Made by a program: the position numbers and the translations under genes. The notes under the pieces were generated by a model that saw only the letters and a list, made by a program, of their open reading frames with translations, did not search any database and had not been told where the DNA came from. Below, one piece after another: positions 1 through 7,123 of a DNA stretch of 64,000 bases. Every line of letters starts with the position of its first letter. Within the stretch, counting starts at the first letter, position 1. The DNA is from Mycolicibacterium canariasense (GTDB lineage: Bacteria > Actinomycetota > Actinomycetes > Mycobacteriales > Mycobacteriaceae): the NCBI RefSeq assembly GCF_002101555.1, contig NZ_LQOL01000079.1, positions 1 to 64,000 of the forward strand. Direction: 5' to 3'.

Positions 1-84
1 CACTCACCCCAAGCCCACCAGCTCAGATGAGGACATTTAGAACCCCGAACTGGTTAGTTATCTCAGAAACGGCGCGACCATTAC

Positions 85-119
85 GGGTGTTCAACCCTAA
101 ACGGTAGGGGAAAACACCC
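85..119. repeat. Two-part stem-loop upstream of the first small gene
   Basis: GGGTGTT (85-91) pairs with AACACCC (113-119) and the inner CCCTA (95-99) with TAGGG (105-109), giving a 12-bp interrupted stem. It lies 69 bp before the small gene at 188. It could be a terminator of a gene left of the window or an operator. No T-run follows on either strand, so its role is open. Bases 1-84 hold nothing I recognise. Confidence 0.5.
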
Positions 120-175
120 CCAACAAACCCACCCCCCGGTGAATGCTAGGCCGCCAATCTGTCAGAGCACCGCAG

Positions 176-181
176 TAAAAT
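176..181 (+). promoter_or_regulatory. -10 box TAAAAT of a probable leaderless promoter
   Basis: TAAAAT matches the mycobacterial TANNNT -10 consensus and ends 6 nt before the ATG at 188. Transcription would therefore start at or next to the A of the start codon. No -35 box is obvious. Confidence 0.5.
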
Positions 182-187
182 CGGGGG

Positions 188-475
188 ATGGTCCCGACAG
201 TTGTTCGCAGTCACGCGCAGGCGTTTCGGACGGCGGTGAAGTTCTACAAGATGAGCCTTATGGCGCAGCGGCAGCGCGCAGCGTGGCGCGCGAAACACGG
301 TGACGTCAGCATCGTTTATCACGAGTCTGAAAGCGCTGTCTTGGAAGACCGCGAGCTGTACAACGCGACCCTAACCGGCCTGGCTGAGTTCGCCGCCGGA
401 CAGCGCGTTTCCAGCGACTGGTTGTTCGACGAAGACGAGGGGAGCGAACCAATGTTCGACGAAGAGGAGGAATGA
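188..475 (+). CDS. Small acidic-tailed hypothetical protein (95 aa)
   Basis: I do not recognise a family. The N-terminal half is basic (several Arg/Lys, including the stretch RQRAAWRAK) and the last 20 residues are strongly acidic, ending in DEEEE. The start at 188 is favoured because a TAAAAT box sits 6 nt upstream (leaderless geometry); a second Met at residue 22 is possible. The stop overlaps the ATG of the next small ORF (ATGA), which suggests a two-gene operon. Codon use looks less GC-biased than in the core genes to the right. Small two-gene units of this kind are common in phage-derived material, and the 3' end of a tRNA-Lys gene lies about 0.8 kb away. No function can be assigned. Confidence 0.55.
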   Translation: MVPTVVRSHAQAFRTAVKFYKMSLMAQRQRAAWRAKHGDVSIVYHESESAVLEDRELYNATLTGLAEFAAGQRVSSDWLFDEDEGSEPMFDEEEE

Positions 476-567
476 AACGCTACCCCGACCCGCTGAACCC
501 AATGCGTGGACCGCTCGCCAACTCGGGGTTAGGATCTAAGCAATTACCGGATCTATCCATCCGGTAA
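472..567 (+). CDS. 31-aa ORF translationally coupled to the preceding gene
   Basis: The ATG overlaps the upstream stop codon (ATGA) and is preceded by a strong Shine-Dalgarno, GAGGAGG, formed by the Glu codons ending the 95-aa gene. It encodes 31 residues, starts MKRYPDPLNP, and stops with TAA at 565-567. No family is recognisable at this length. The strong RBS and stop-start overlap are the only evidence that it is translated. Bases 568-659 hold nothing I can name. Confidence 0.4.
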   Translation: MKRYPDPLNPMRGPLANSGLGSKQLPDLSIR

Positions 568-659
568 GCCCGATAAGGGGTCAGGTCTCCCAGATAGGTT
601 TGTTGGCCGGATGGTCGACTACCGCGGGGTCGGACAGGACACCCATAGGGCACGAAGAT

Positions 660-693
660 GAACCGCCCCCGGTCTCGCGGCTGGGGGCGGTTC
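660..693 (-). terminator. Hairpin terminator after the DUF2510 gene
   Basis: An 11-bp perfect inverted repeat (GAACCGCCCCC / GGGGGCGGTTC) with a 12-nt loop begins 7 bp beyond the stop codon of the minus-strand gene ending at 700. No clear T-run follows, as is common for mycobacterial terminators. Confidence 0.6.
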
Positions 694-699
694 GGCGCT

Positions 700-1149
700 T
701 CATGGTTCCAACAATTCGCTGACCGTCGCCCACTTACCGGACACCTGACAGCCGTACGTCACCCGAACCGGTGCATTGAACCCATTCACCGTCTTCACAA
801 CACCACGCACCTCAGCCGCCGAATCCCCCGACGAACGCCGATACAAAACGTGGTCGAAGTCGGCGACATCGGGATGCTTGAGCCGCGCCTTGACCGCATC
901 CTCACACGCCATCTCGGCCTCGGTCTGCTGCGAAATGTCGTCCCAGCTTCTGCCGCTTGAACCGAAGAGAAGCCCCATGCATCCGCCGACGAGAAGCACG
1001 GGTGCCGCGACGATCAGGATCTTCTGCCATGTCGGGCGCGGCGGTGCCGGTTTTACTTCTAGCCACTGGTTGCCGTCCCAGTAGCGTTTGTCTGGTCCCC
1101 CGGAGGGGTCTGGGTACCATCCAGCTGGTGCGACCCCGTTACCACCCAT
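700..1149 (-). CDS. DUF2510 single-pass membrane protein (149 aa)
   Basis: Residues 8-31 are a DUF2510 module (APAGWYPDP...RYWDGNQW), a short Trp-rich domain typical of actinobacterial membrane and phage-associated proteins. A Pro-rich linker and one transmembrane helix (about 44-63, ILIVAAPVLLVGG) follow, then a roughly 80-residue extracytoplasmic domain with two Cys. The reading frame is open up to 1224, but I choose 1149: the domain starts right after this Met, and a TACCAT -10 box ends 6 nt upstream, giving a leaderless start. A hairpin terminator lies just beyond the stop. It sits between tRNA-Lys and the acidic small ORFs in a segment that may belong to an integrated element. Function unknown. 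Confidence 0.75.
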   Translation of the reverse strand: MGGNGVAPAGWYPDPSGGPDKRYWDGNQWLEVKPAPPRPTWQKILIVAAPVLLVGGCMGLLFGSSGRSWDDISQQTEAEMACEDAVKARLKHPDVADFDHVLYRRSSGDSAAEVRGVVKTVNGFNAPVRVTYGCQVSGKWATVSELLEP

Positions 1150-1155
1150 GGATTG

Positions 1156-1161
1156 ATGGTA
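1156..1161 (-). promoter_or_regulatory. -10 box TACCAT for the DUF2510 gene
   Basis: On the minus strand TACCAT matches TANNNT and ends 6 nt before the ATG at 1149, consistent with a leaderless transcript. Confidence 0.45.
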
Positions 1162-1230
1162 ATTGCCGCAGACGGAAGTCGGCAGGCGCTTCACAGATGG
1201 TGCACGGCCATGTACTCCGAACAAACGATA

Positions 1231-1290
1231 GAGGCGGTGCCAGCGGTTTGTGTACAGTTATGTGTACACCTGAACCGCCGGTACCGCCTC
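1231..1290. repeat. 18-bp inverted repeat enclosing duplicated TGTGTACA boxes
   Basis: The arms at 1231-1248 and 1273-1290 are complementary at 16 of 18 positions. The loop holds two direct copies of TGTGTACA (1249-1256 and 1261-1268) with 12-bp spacing; each contains the palindrome TGTACA. It lies 7 bp from the 3' end of tRNA-Lys. It may be a processing or termination hairpin for the tRNA, or a protein-binding or recombination site of an integrated element. Confidence 0.6.
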
Positions 1291-1297
1291 TGACCAG

Positions 1298-1370
<73 letters not shown>

Positions 1371-1485
1371 GCGTGTGGAACAATAACAGGCCCCACCGCG
1401 CGAGGTGAAATCCGCATGAAGGACGGGGTGCGCACGCCGTCTGAGCGCCGGTCTCAGCGGGTGCGCCGACGTTCCCCAATTCCCC

Positions 1486-1491
1486 TAGAAT
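1486..1491 (+). promoter_or_regulatory. -10 box TAGAAT for ldtB
   Basis: TAGAAT fits TANNNT and would start transcription near 1499, about 40 nt before the chosen ldtB start. It overlaps the first possible ATG of the frame at 1490, which argues against that start. Confidence 0.4.
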
Positions 1492-1540
1492 GCTGGCAAG
1501 TTGCTGCGAACGTGTGGCGGTGATGGGTGGAGTGAGGGTA

Positions 1541-2755
1541 ATGGTGCAGGTCACACCGTGGGGCGGGGTGCGTCGGGGCGCGACCTTGGCGGCCGTGCTG
1601 GCCGTGGCTGCCGCCGCCGTGCTGGCGGGCTGCTCCAGCAACCAACCGCCGGCGGCGCCGCAGACCATCACCGACAAGGGCACCCCGTTCGGCGACCTGC
1701 TGGTGCCCAAGCTCAACGCGTCGGTGACCGACGGCGCGGTCGGGGTGACCGTCGATGCCCCGGTGACCGTCAGCGCCGAGGGCGGAGTGCTGGGCGCGGT
1801 CAGCATGGTCGATTCGTCGGGCGCGGCGGTGGCGGGCAAGTTCACCCCTGACGGCTTGACGTGGGCGACGACGGACCCGCTCGACTACAACACCCGCTAC
1901 ACTCTGACCGCGCGGTCCCTGGGCCTCGGTGGTGAGACGAGCCGGGAGATGACCTTCGAGACGCATTCGCCCGAGAACCTGACCATGCCGTACGTGCTGC
2001 CCAACGACGGCGAGGTCGTCGGGATCGGGCAGCCGGTGGCCGTCCGGTTCGACGAGAACATCCCCGACCGCCTCGCGGCGCAGAAGGCGATCAAGGTCAC
2101 CACCAAACCGCATGTCGAGGGCGCCTTCTACTGGCTGAGCAATCGCGAAGTTCGTTGGCGCCCAGCCGAATACTGGAAGCCCGGAACCGATGTCAAGGTC
2201 GAGGTCAACACCTACGGGGTGGACTTGGGCGGCGGTCTGATGGGGCAGGAGAACGTATCCACCCACTTCACCATCGGTGATCAGGTCATCGCCACCGCCG
2301 ACGACGCGACCAAGACGCTGACGGTGCGCCGCAACGGTGAGGTGGTCAAGACCATGCCGATCTCGATGGGCAAGAACAGTACGCCCACCAACAACGGCAC
2401 CTACATCATCGGCGACCGGTACTCACACCTGATCATGGATTCGTCGACCTACGGCGTTCCGGTCAACTCGCCCAACGGTTATCGCACCGAGGTGGATTAC
2501 GCCACGCAGATGTCCTACAGCGGCATCTACGTGCACGCCGCGCCGTGGTCGGTGGGCAGCCAGGGCTACAGCAACGTCAGCCACGGCTGCCTCAACGTCA
2601 GCACCAGCAATGCGCAGTGGTTCTACGAGAACACCAGGCGCGGTGACATCGTGGAAGTTGTCGGCACCGTCGGGTCGCCGCTGCCGGGTACCGACGGTCT
2701 GGGGGACTGGAACATCCCGTGGCCGCAGTGGAAGGCCGGCAACGCCAACGACTGA
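1541..2755 (+). CDS. ldtB: L,D-transpeptidase lipoprotein, LdtMt2 (LdtB) type
   Basis: Cross-links peptidoglycan stems 3->3 outside the membrane. The protein has 404 aa: a hydrophobic N-terminus ending in lipobox LAGC, two Ig-like beta domains (about residues 35-230) and a YkuD catalytic domain (about 240-385) with the signature HGCLNVS. The catalytic Cys350 is 54 residues from the C-terminus, the same distance as Cys354 in 408-aa LdtMt2 of M. tuberculosis (Rv2518c). The start at 1541 has GTGAGGG upstream; 1523 is an alternative, while 1490 overlaps a TAGAAT -10 box. It sits alone next to tRNA-Lys, as in related genomes. In this family the enzyme contributes to beta-lactam tolerance, and carbapenems acylate the catalytic Cys. 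Confidence 0.95.
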   Translation: MVQVTPWGGVRRGATLAAVLAVAAAAVLAGCSSNQPPAAPQTITDKGTPFGDLLVPKLNASVTDGAVGVTVDAPVTVSAEGGVLGAVSMVDSSGAAVAGKFTPDGLTWATTDPLDYNTRYTLTARSLGLGGETSREMTFETHSPENLTMPYVLPNDGEVVGIGQPVAVRFDENIPDRLAAQKAIKVTTKPHVEGAFYWLSNREVRWRPAEYWKPGTDVKVEVNTYGVDLGGGLMGQENVSTHFTIGDQVIATADDATKTLTVRRNGEVVKTMPISMGKNSTPTNNGTYIIGDRYSHLIMDSSTYGVPVNSPNGYRTEVDYATQMSYSGIYVHAAPWSVGSQGYSNVSHGCLNVSTSNAQWFYENTRRGDIVEVVGTVGSPLPGTDGLGDWNIPWPQWKAGNAND

Positions 2756-2843
2756 GCGGTTACCTCCCGGGTAATCGACAATGCGCGGCCGTGCAGTGAA
2801 TCTGGTTGTGTCCAGCTTCATTCCACGACAGAAAGCGCCGACC

Positions 2844-3197
2844 ATGACCGATATCGTGTCCGCCTACCTCGACACCTGGAACGCCACCGATGCGCCGACG
2901 CGCAAGGCCCTGCTGGACCAGCACTGGGCCACGGATGCCACCTACGTCGATCCGCTCGCCGAGGTCGGCGGTCACGACGGGATCTTCGCCGCGATCGACG
3001 CCGTGCACGGCCAGTTCCCCGGATTTGTCTTCACCTTGGTCAGTGGACCGGACAGCCACCACGCGCACACCCGGTTCCAGTGGGGCCTCGGACCCCGCGA
3101 CGCCGAGCCGGTGATCGTCGGGTTCGACGTGCTGTTCACCGACGAGGACGGCCGCATCCGGGCCGTGGTCGGCTTCCTGGACAAGGTGCCAGGCTAG
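2844..3197 (+). CDS. SnoaL/NTF2-like fold protein (117 aa)
   Basis: The compact alpha+beta protein (VSAYLDTWNATDAP...YVDPLAEVGGHDGIFAAIDAVHGQFPG) has the cone-shaped NTF2/SnoaL pattern found in ketosteroid-isomerase-like enzymes and small binding proteins. The Asp in YVDP and the His residues line the usual pocket position. The substrate is unknown. I start at the ATG at 2844, where the fold begins; the frame is open from 2781 without a better start. Its stop codon (3195-3197) overlaps the stop of the convergent SRPBCC gene by two bases, so the two transcripts must overlap at their 3' ends. Confidence 0.75.
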   Translation: MTDIVSAYLDTWNATDAPTRKALLDQHWATDATYVDPLAEVGGHDGIFAAIDAVHGQFPGFVFTLVSGPDSHHAHTRFQWGLGPRDAEPVIVGFDVLFTDEDGRIRAVVGFLDKVPG

Positions 3198-3667
3198 GCC
3201 TGGGTGAGTGAACGTTCCAGGGTGGCAAGCGATTCGCCGATGAAGTCGACCGGGAACGGCGGCATGCCGCCGATCGCATCGGCGAACTCCTGCGGGGTGG
3301 CCGTCCAGTCGTAGGTGAGCGTGACGTCGGTGCCGTCGCCGTTGGGGGTCAGGTCATAGCGCCACCACCAGCCGCCCAGCGCCACCTCGCCGGACTCGTC
3401 GAGCTGACCGGGCTTCCAACCGATGGTGCGGTTCGGCACGAATTCGTCGACCACGTTGTGCATGACGTAATGGCCGCCGGCCTGCTCCAGGAACATGTTG
3501 ATCGCGAACACCTGGCCCGCACCGGTGATCGGTTGCGGATCGACGGCATCGCGCACCCAGTCCCCGGGCTCGGTGTCGCGATGCCGTGCCGGATCGCTGA
3601 GTAGGGCGAACACTCTGGATGGCGGTGCCGGGATGGTGCGGGTGACGACGTAGCGCTGATCGGTCAT
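3194..3667 (-). CDS. SRPBCC (START/Bet v1-like) domain protein (157 aa)
   Basis: The opening motif VTRTIPAPPSRVFALLSDPARH is typical of the SRPBCC superfamily (polyketide cyclase/AHSA1-type), whose helix-grip fold binds hydrophobic ligands; the C-terminal helix carries PVDFIGESLATLERSL. It follows the DUF899 gene with an ATGA overlap (start at 3667, upstream stop at 3664), so the two proteins are translationally coupled. SRPBCC/AHSA1 genes often pair with HTH repressors; none is adjacent here, but a 28-bp palindrome lies upstream of the pair. Ligand unknown. Confidence 0.8.
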   Translation of the reverse strand: MTDQRYVVTRTIPAPPSRVFALLSDPARHRDTEPGDWVRDAVDPQPITGAGQVFAINMFLEQAGGHYVMHNVVDEFVPNRTIGWKPGQLDESGEVALGGWWWRYDLTPNGDGTDVTLTYDWTATPQEFADAIGGMPPFPVDFIGESLATLERSLTQA

Positions 3668-4353
3668 GCGAGTTCCTCTCCATAGATGCGAGCGACGTCC
3701 GGGCTGTCCAGCCAGCCCGAATAGGTGGGCCGGGACGGCCAGCCGTCCGGGGAGTCCTGCCATTCCTCCTGACGGCCGTAGGGCAGCAGGTCGATGAGCG
3801 CGAAGCTGTGGCTGAGTTGTTCGGTGCCGCGGCCGTTGGTGTGCCAAGTCCGGTACACCGTTTCCCCTTCCCGCAGAAAGACATTCACCGCGAAGCCGCC
3901 ACCGGGTGGCGCATCGATGTCGGCGCCGAAGGTGGAGCCCGCCGACGAGTACCAGGTCATCTTGTTGCCCACCTTCTTCCGGTAGGCCAGTGCCTCGTCG
4001 ATGGGCCCGTTGGTGACGACGACGAAACGGGCGTCGTAGTTGTCCAGGAAGTCCAGTCTGGTGAACTGCGACGTGAAGCCGGTGCAGCCGCCGCATTGCC
4101 ACTCCGCGCCGTCGGTCCACATGTGGTGGTAGGTGATCAACTGGGAGCGGCCGCCGAACACCTCGGCCAGGCACACCGGCCCGTCCGCCCCGGTGAGCAC
4201 GTACTTGGGCATCTCGACCATCGGCAGCCGCCGGCGGGCGGCCGCGATGGCATCCAGTTCGCGGGTGGCCGCCTTTTCCCGGACGCGCAGATCGTCGAGG
4301 GCGGCGCGCCAGGTGTGGTGGTCGACCACCGGAGGTTTGGCTGAAGTCGTCAT
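3664..4353 (-). CDS. DUF899 thioredoxin-like family protein (229 aa)
   Basis: The sequence matches the DUF899 family: an N-terminal helix rich in charged residues, the YHHMW segment, CGGCTGFTSQF (a CxxC at the thioredoxin-type position), then VVVTNGP and a C-terminal LLPYGRQEEWQDSP. These proteins are predicted to be thioredoxin-fold redox proteins of unknown substrate. The ATG at 4353 has GGAG about 11 nt upstream. It is first gene of a two-gene operon with the SRPBCC protein. A perfect 12-bp-arm palindrome at 4458-4485, about 105 bp upstream, is the probable control site. Confidence 0.8.
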   Translation of the reverse strand: MTTSAKPPVVDHHTWRAALDDLRVREKAATRELDAIAAARRRLPMVEMPKYVLTGADGPVCLAEVFGGRSQLITYHHMWTDGAEWQCGGCTGFTSQFTRLDFLDNYDARFVVVTNGPIDEALAYRKKVGNKMTWYSSAGSTFGADIDAPPGGGFAVNVFLREGETVYRTWHTNGRGTEQLSHSFALIDLLPYGRQEEWQDSPDGWPSRPTYSGWLDSPDVARIYGEELA

Positions 4354-4457
4354 GATGGTGTTGACTCCGAGCGTTCCCGAAAGTCATCGCGCGGGGTGCT
4401 GGCCGCGCCTCGGTGAAAGCAGGCGTCGACGGCTAACTGAGGCTGTCGTCCGGAGCG

Positions 4458-4485
4458 AGCATCACTTACGGATGTAAGTGATGCT
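4458..4485. promoter_or_regulatory. Perfect 28-bp palindrome, candidate repressor operator
   Basis: AGCATCACTTAC (4458-4469) and GTAAGTGATGCT (4474-4485) are exact reverse complements around GGAT. No T-run follows on either strand, so an operator is likelier than a terminator. Such symmetry is typical of TetR- or ArsR-family sites. It lies upstream of the DUF899-SRPBCC operon; no regulator gene is adjacent. The rest of 4354-4610 holds no convincing gene. Confidence 0.6.
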
Positions 4486-4610
4486 GACCGGGAGCGCACC
4501 TTCGGGTCTGCGCTTCGGCTTCGTCGTCGCCCCGGATGCCCATCGCGATGTGGTGATCCGGGCGTTGCGCCCGGCGTTGCGGGAGGTCCGGGATCTGGTG
4601 ACGTGGTGAC

Positions 4611-4646
4611 GAAAAAGGTCAGGGGCCCTGAACGGGCCCCTGACCT
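4611..4646 (-). terminator. Rho-independent terminator of tRNA-His
   Basis: A perfect 13-bp inverted repeat (4616-4628 and 4634-4646, arm AGGTCAGGGGCCC) with a 5-nt loop begins 6 bp beyond the 3' end of tRNA-His. On the minus strand it is followed directly by TTTTTCG. This is the most canonical intrinsic terminator in the window. Confidence 0.9.
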
Positions 4647-4651
4647 ATCGG

Positions 4652-4725
4652 GGTGGCTGACGGGACTCGAACCCGCGACAGCCAGGATCACAACCTGGTG
4701 CTCTACCAACTGAACTACAGCCACC
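4652..4725 (-). tRNA. tRNA-His (GUG)
   Basis: The minus strand gives a cloverleaf with acceptor GTGGCTG/CAGCCAC, anticodon loop TTGTGAT (anticodon GTG) and T-arm GGTTCGAGTCC. The extra G-1 that identifies tRNA-His is encoded at 4725 and faces discriminator C at 4652. It lies upstream of its own terminator and downstream of orn. Confidence 0.95.
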
Positions 4726-4760
4726 ATTGCCGCGCGAGCGGCGTTGTAGATACTAGCGGC

Positions 4761-5399
4761 TCACTGCTCCACAACCGAATCGGTTTCTCCGGTGTCGGCC
4801 TGCGGCGGACCCAGCTCGGCCGCCACCGCGGCGATCTCGCTGGTAGACGGACCGGGGGCGGGCACGAAGGCGGTGCTGCGGTAGTACTTCAGCTCGCGGA
4901 TGGACTCGTGGATGTCGGCCAGCGCGCGGTGTGCCAGGCCCTTGGCCGGCTGCCCGAAGTAGATCCGCGGGTACCAGCGCCGGCACAGTTCCTTGATGGA
5001 GCTGACGTCGATCATCCGGTAATGCAGGTACTCGTCGAGCAAGGGCATGTCGCGCGCGATGAAACCGCGGTCGGTGGCGATCGAGTTGCCGCACAGCGGT
5101 GCCGTTTTGGCCTGTTTGACGTGGCTGCGGATGTAGTCGAGCACCATCTTCTCGGCGGTCGCGAGGTCGATGTCCGACGCCAGCACCTCTTTGTCGAGGC
5201 CGGAGCTGGCGTGCATCCGGGCGACCACGTCGACCATGCCGGACAAGGCCTCCTCGTCGGCATGGATCACCACGTCGATGCCGTCGCCGAGGATGTTCAG
5301 GTCGGCGTCGGTCACCAGGGCCGCAATCTCGATGAGCCGGTCGGACTTGAGGTCCAGCCCGGTCATCTCACAGTCGATCCAGACCAGTTCTTCACGCAC
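4761..5399 (-). CDS. orn: Oligoribonuclease Orn
   Basis: 3'-5' exoribonuclease of the DEDDh family that degrades 2-5-nt RNA leftovers and pGpG. The protein has 212 aa. Exo [11 protein letters not shown] starts at about residue 5, the central Asp region follows ([11 protein letters not shown]), Exo III shows [12 protein letters not shown] and the C-terminal motif [11 protein letters not shown] carries the catalytic His and Asp. I start at the GTG at 5399 ([12 protein letters not shown]), where M. tuberculosis Orn also begins; an in-frame ATG lies 7 codons earlier at 5420. It is divergent from the HerA-like gene. The pairing with tRNA-His is conserved in mycobacteria (Rv2511 region, from memory). 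Confidence 0.95.
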   Translation of the reverse strand: MREELVWIDCEMTGLDLKSDRLIEIAALVTDADLNILGDGIDVVIHADEEALSGMVDVVARMHASSGLDKEVLASDIDLATAEKMVLDYIRSHVKQAKTAPLCGNSIATDRGFIARDMPLLDEYLHYRMIDVSSIKELCRRWYPRIYFGQPAKGLAHRALADIHESIRELKYYRSTAFVPAPGPSTSEIAAVAAELGPPQADTGETDSVVEQ

Positions 5400-5467
5400 A
5401 GCGATCCACAGTATTCGCACCCTCGCTAATTAGCTGCCCGCACCCACCCAAATAGGTGGTCGTTCAG

Positions 5468-5473
5468 TAGGGT
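5468..5473 (+). promoter_or_regulatory. -10 box TAGGGT, leaderless start of the HerA-like gene
   Basis: TAGGGT (TANNNT) ends 6 nt before the ATG at 5480, and no Shine-Dalgarno is present, as expected for a leaderless mRNA. Confidence 0.5.
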
Positions 5474-5479
5474 CTGGCC

Positions 5480-7054
5480 ATGACCTCAGAATCGACCGCG
5501 ACCCCCGCTCAGCAGATCGCCGCAGGTTACGCCGTTGAGGGACAGGCCTTGGAGCTGGGCACCGTGGTGGTCGACGGTGTCGTCGACCCCGGCGCGTCGG
5601 TGCGTATCCCGCTGGCCACCGTCAATCGCCACGGTCTGATCGCGGGCGCCACCGGCACCGGCAAGACGAAGTCACTGCAGGTGATGGCCGAGCAACTGTC
5701 GGCGGCCGGGGTGCCGGTGCTGATGGCCGACGTGAAGGGCGATCTGTCCGGTCTGTCGCGGCCCGGGGAGCCGGGGGACAAGACCGCCCAGCGCGCCAAG
5801 GACACCGGTGACGACTGGACACCGACGGCGTTCCCGGTGGAGTTCCTGTCGCTGGGTACCGAGGGCATCGGTGTGCCGGTGCGGGCCACCATCACCAGTT
5901 TCGGGCCCATTCTGTTGTCGAAAGTCTTGGGACTCAATGCTACTCAGGAATCCACCCTCGGCCTGATCTTCCACTGGGCCGACCAGAAGGGGCTGTCGCT
6001 GCTGGACCTGAAGGACCTGCGAGCCGTCATCCAGTACCTGACCAGCGACGAGGGCAAGCCCGAACTCAAGAACCTGGGCGCGGTGTCGCCGACCACCGCC
6101 GGGGTGATCCTGCGGGCCCTGGTGAATCTGGAGGCCGAAGGGGCCGACACCTTCTTCGGTGAACCCGAGCTGGAACCCAAGGACCTGATCCGCTTCGACG
6201 CACAGGGTCGCGGCGTCATCTCGCTGCTGGAACTGGGTGCCCAGGCGGCGCGGCCGGTGATGTTCTCCACCTTCCTGATGTGGGTGCTGGCCGACCTGTT
6301 CACCACGCTGCCCGAGGTCGGGGACGTCGACAAGCCCAAGTTGGTGTTCTTCTTCGACGAGGCGCACCTGCTGTTCGCCGACGCGTCCAAGGCGTTCCTG
6401 GAGCAGGTCGAGCAGACGGTCAAGCTGATCCGCTCCAAGGGGGTCGGCGTATTTTTCTGCACCCAGTTGCCCACCGACGTACCCAACGACGTGCTGTCCC
6501 AGCTGGGTGCGCGGGTGCAGCACGCGCTGCGGGCCTTCACCCCCGATGACCAGAAGGCGCTCACCAAGACGGTGCGGACGTACCCGAAGACGACGGTGTA
6601 CGACCTGGAGTCGGCGCTGACGTCGCTGGGCATCGGCGAGGCGATCGTCACGGTGCTGTCCGAGCGTGGGGCTCCGACGCCGGTCGCCTGGACCCGAATG
6701 CGGGCGCCGCGATCGCTGATGGACACCATCGGCCCGGACGCGATCAAGGCGGCCGCGGCGGCCAGTCCGCTGCAGGCCACCTACGGGCAGACCATCGACC
6801 GGGAATCGGCCTACGAGAAGCTCAACGCCAAGCTGGCGCCACCGCCGGCTCCTGTCGATCAGCTGCCTCCGCCGGTGAGCACCGGTGGCGCCGAGATCGA
6901 GGGCACGGCGACAGCGCGCAACGCCGCCGAGCCCGGGTTCTTGGAGAAGATGGTGGAGAGCCCGGCGTTCAAGAGCGCGATGCGCTCGGCCGGCACGGTG
7001 ATCGGCCGCGAGATCACCCGCAGCATCTTCGGGACGGGCCGCCGACGCCGGTAG
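5480..7054 (+). CDS. HerA-like/DUF853 P-loop ATPase
   Basis: A 524-aa RecA-fold ATPase of the HerA/FtsK superfamily. The N-terminal beta domain (residues 15-45) is followed by Walker A GATGTGKT (about 57-64), a long insertion, and Walker B LVFFFDEAHLLF (about 291-302), with a sensor-like FFCTQLPTDVP. A Pro-rich linker near 455-475 leads to a basic C-terminus ending GRRRR. Rv2510c is the M. tuberculosis counterpart. No NurA-type nuclease is nearby, so a DNA end-resection role is not supported by context; the biological role is not established. Transcription is probably leaderless. Confidence 0.85.
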   Translation: MTSESTATPAQQIAAGYAVEGQALELGTVVVDGVVDPGASVRIPLATVNRHGLIAGATGTGKTKSLQVMAEQLSAAGVPVLMADVKGDLSGLSRPGEPGDKTAQRAKDTGDDWTPTAFPVEFLSLGTEGIGVPVRATITSFGPILLSKVLGLNATQESTLGLIFHWADQKGLSLLDLKDLRAVIQYLTSDEGKPELKNLGAVSPTTAGVILRALVNLEAEGADTFFGEPELEPKDLIRFDAQGRGVISLLELGAQAARPVMFSTFLMWVLADLFTTLPEVGDVDKPKLVFFFDEAHLLFADASKAFLEQVEQTVKLIRSKGVGVFFCTQLPTDVPNDVLSQLGARVQHALRAFTPDDQKALTKTVRTYPKTTVYDLESALTSLGIGEAIVTVLSERGAPTPVAWTRMRAPRSLMDTIGPDAIKAAAAASPLQATYGQTIDRESAYEKLNAKLAPPPAPVDQLPPPVSTGGAEIEGTATARNAAEPGFLEKMVESPAFKSAMRSAGTVIGREITRSIFGTGRRRR

Positions 7055-7123
7055 ACGTCGAATGTCCACTCAGGGCACGCGTCTGCTGGAAGACCGTGTC
7101 CCAAGCGGACAATCGGAGCCGAA

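Noticed and set aside
2760-2774. TTACC/GGTAA hairpin after ldtB as a terminator
   Set aside because: The stem is only five base pairs with no T-run, too weak to call.
4481-4609. 42-codon plus-strand ORF beginning inside the 28-bp palindrome
   Set aside because: The start codon overlaps the likely operator, there is no RBS, and no family is recognisable. It may be a remnant, but it is not supportable as a gene.
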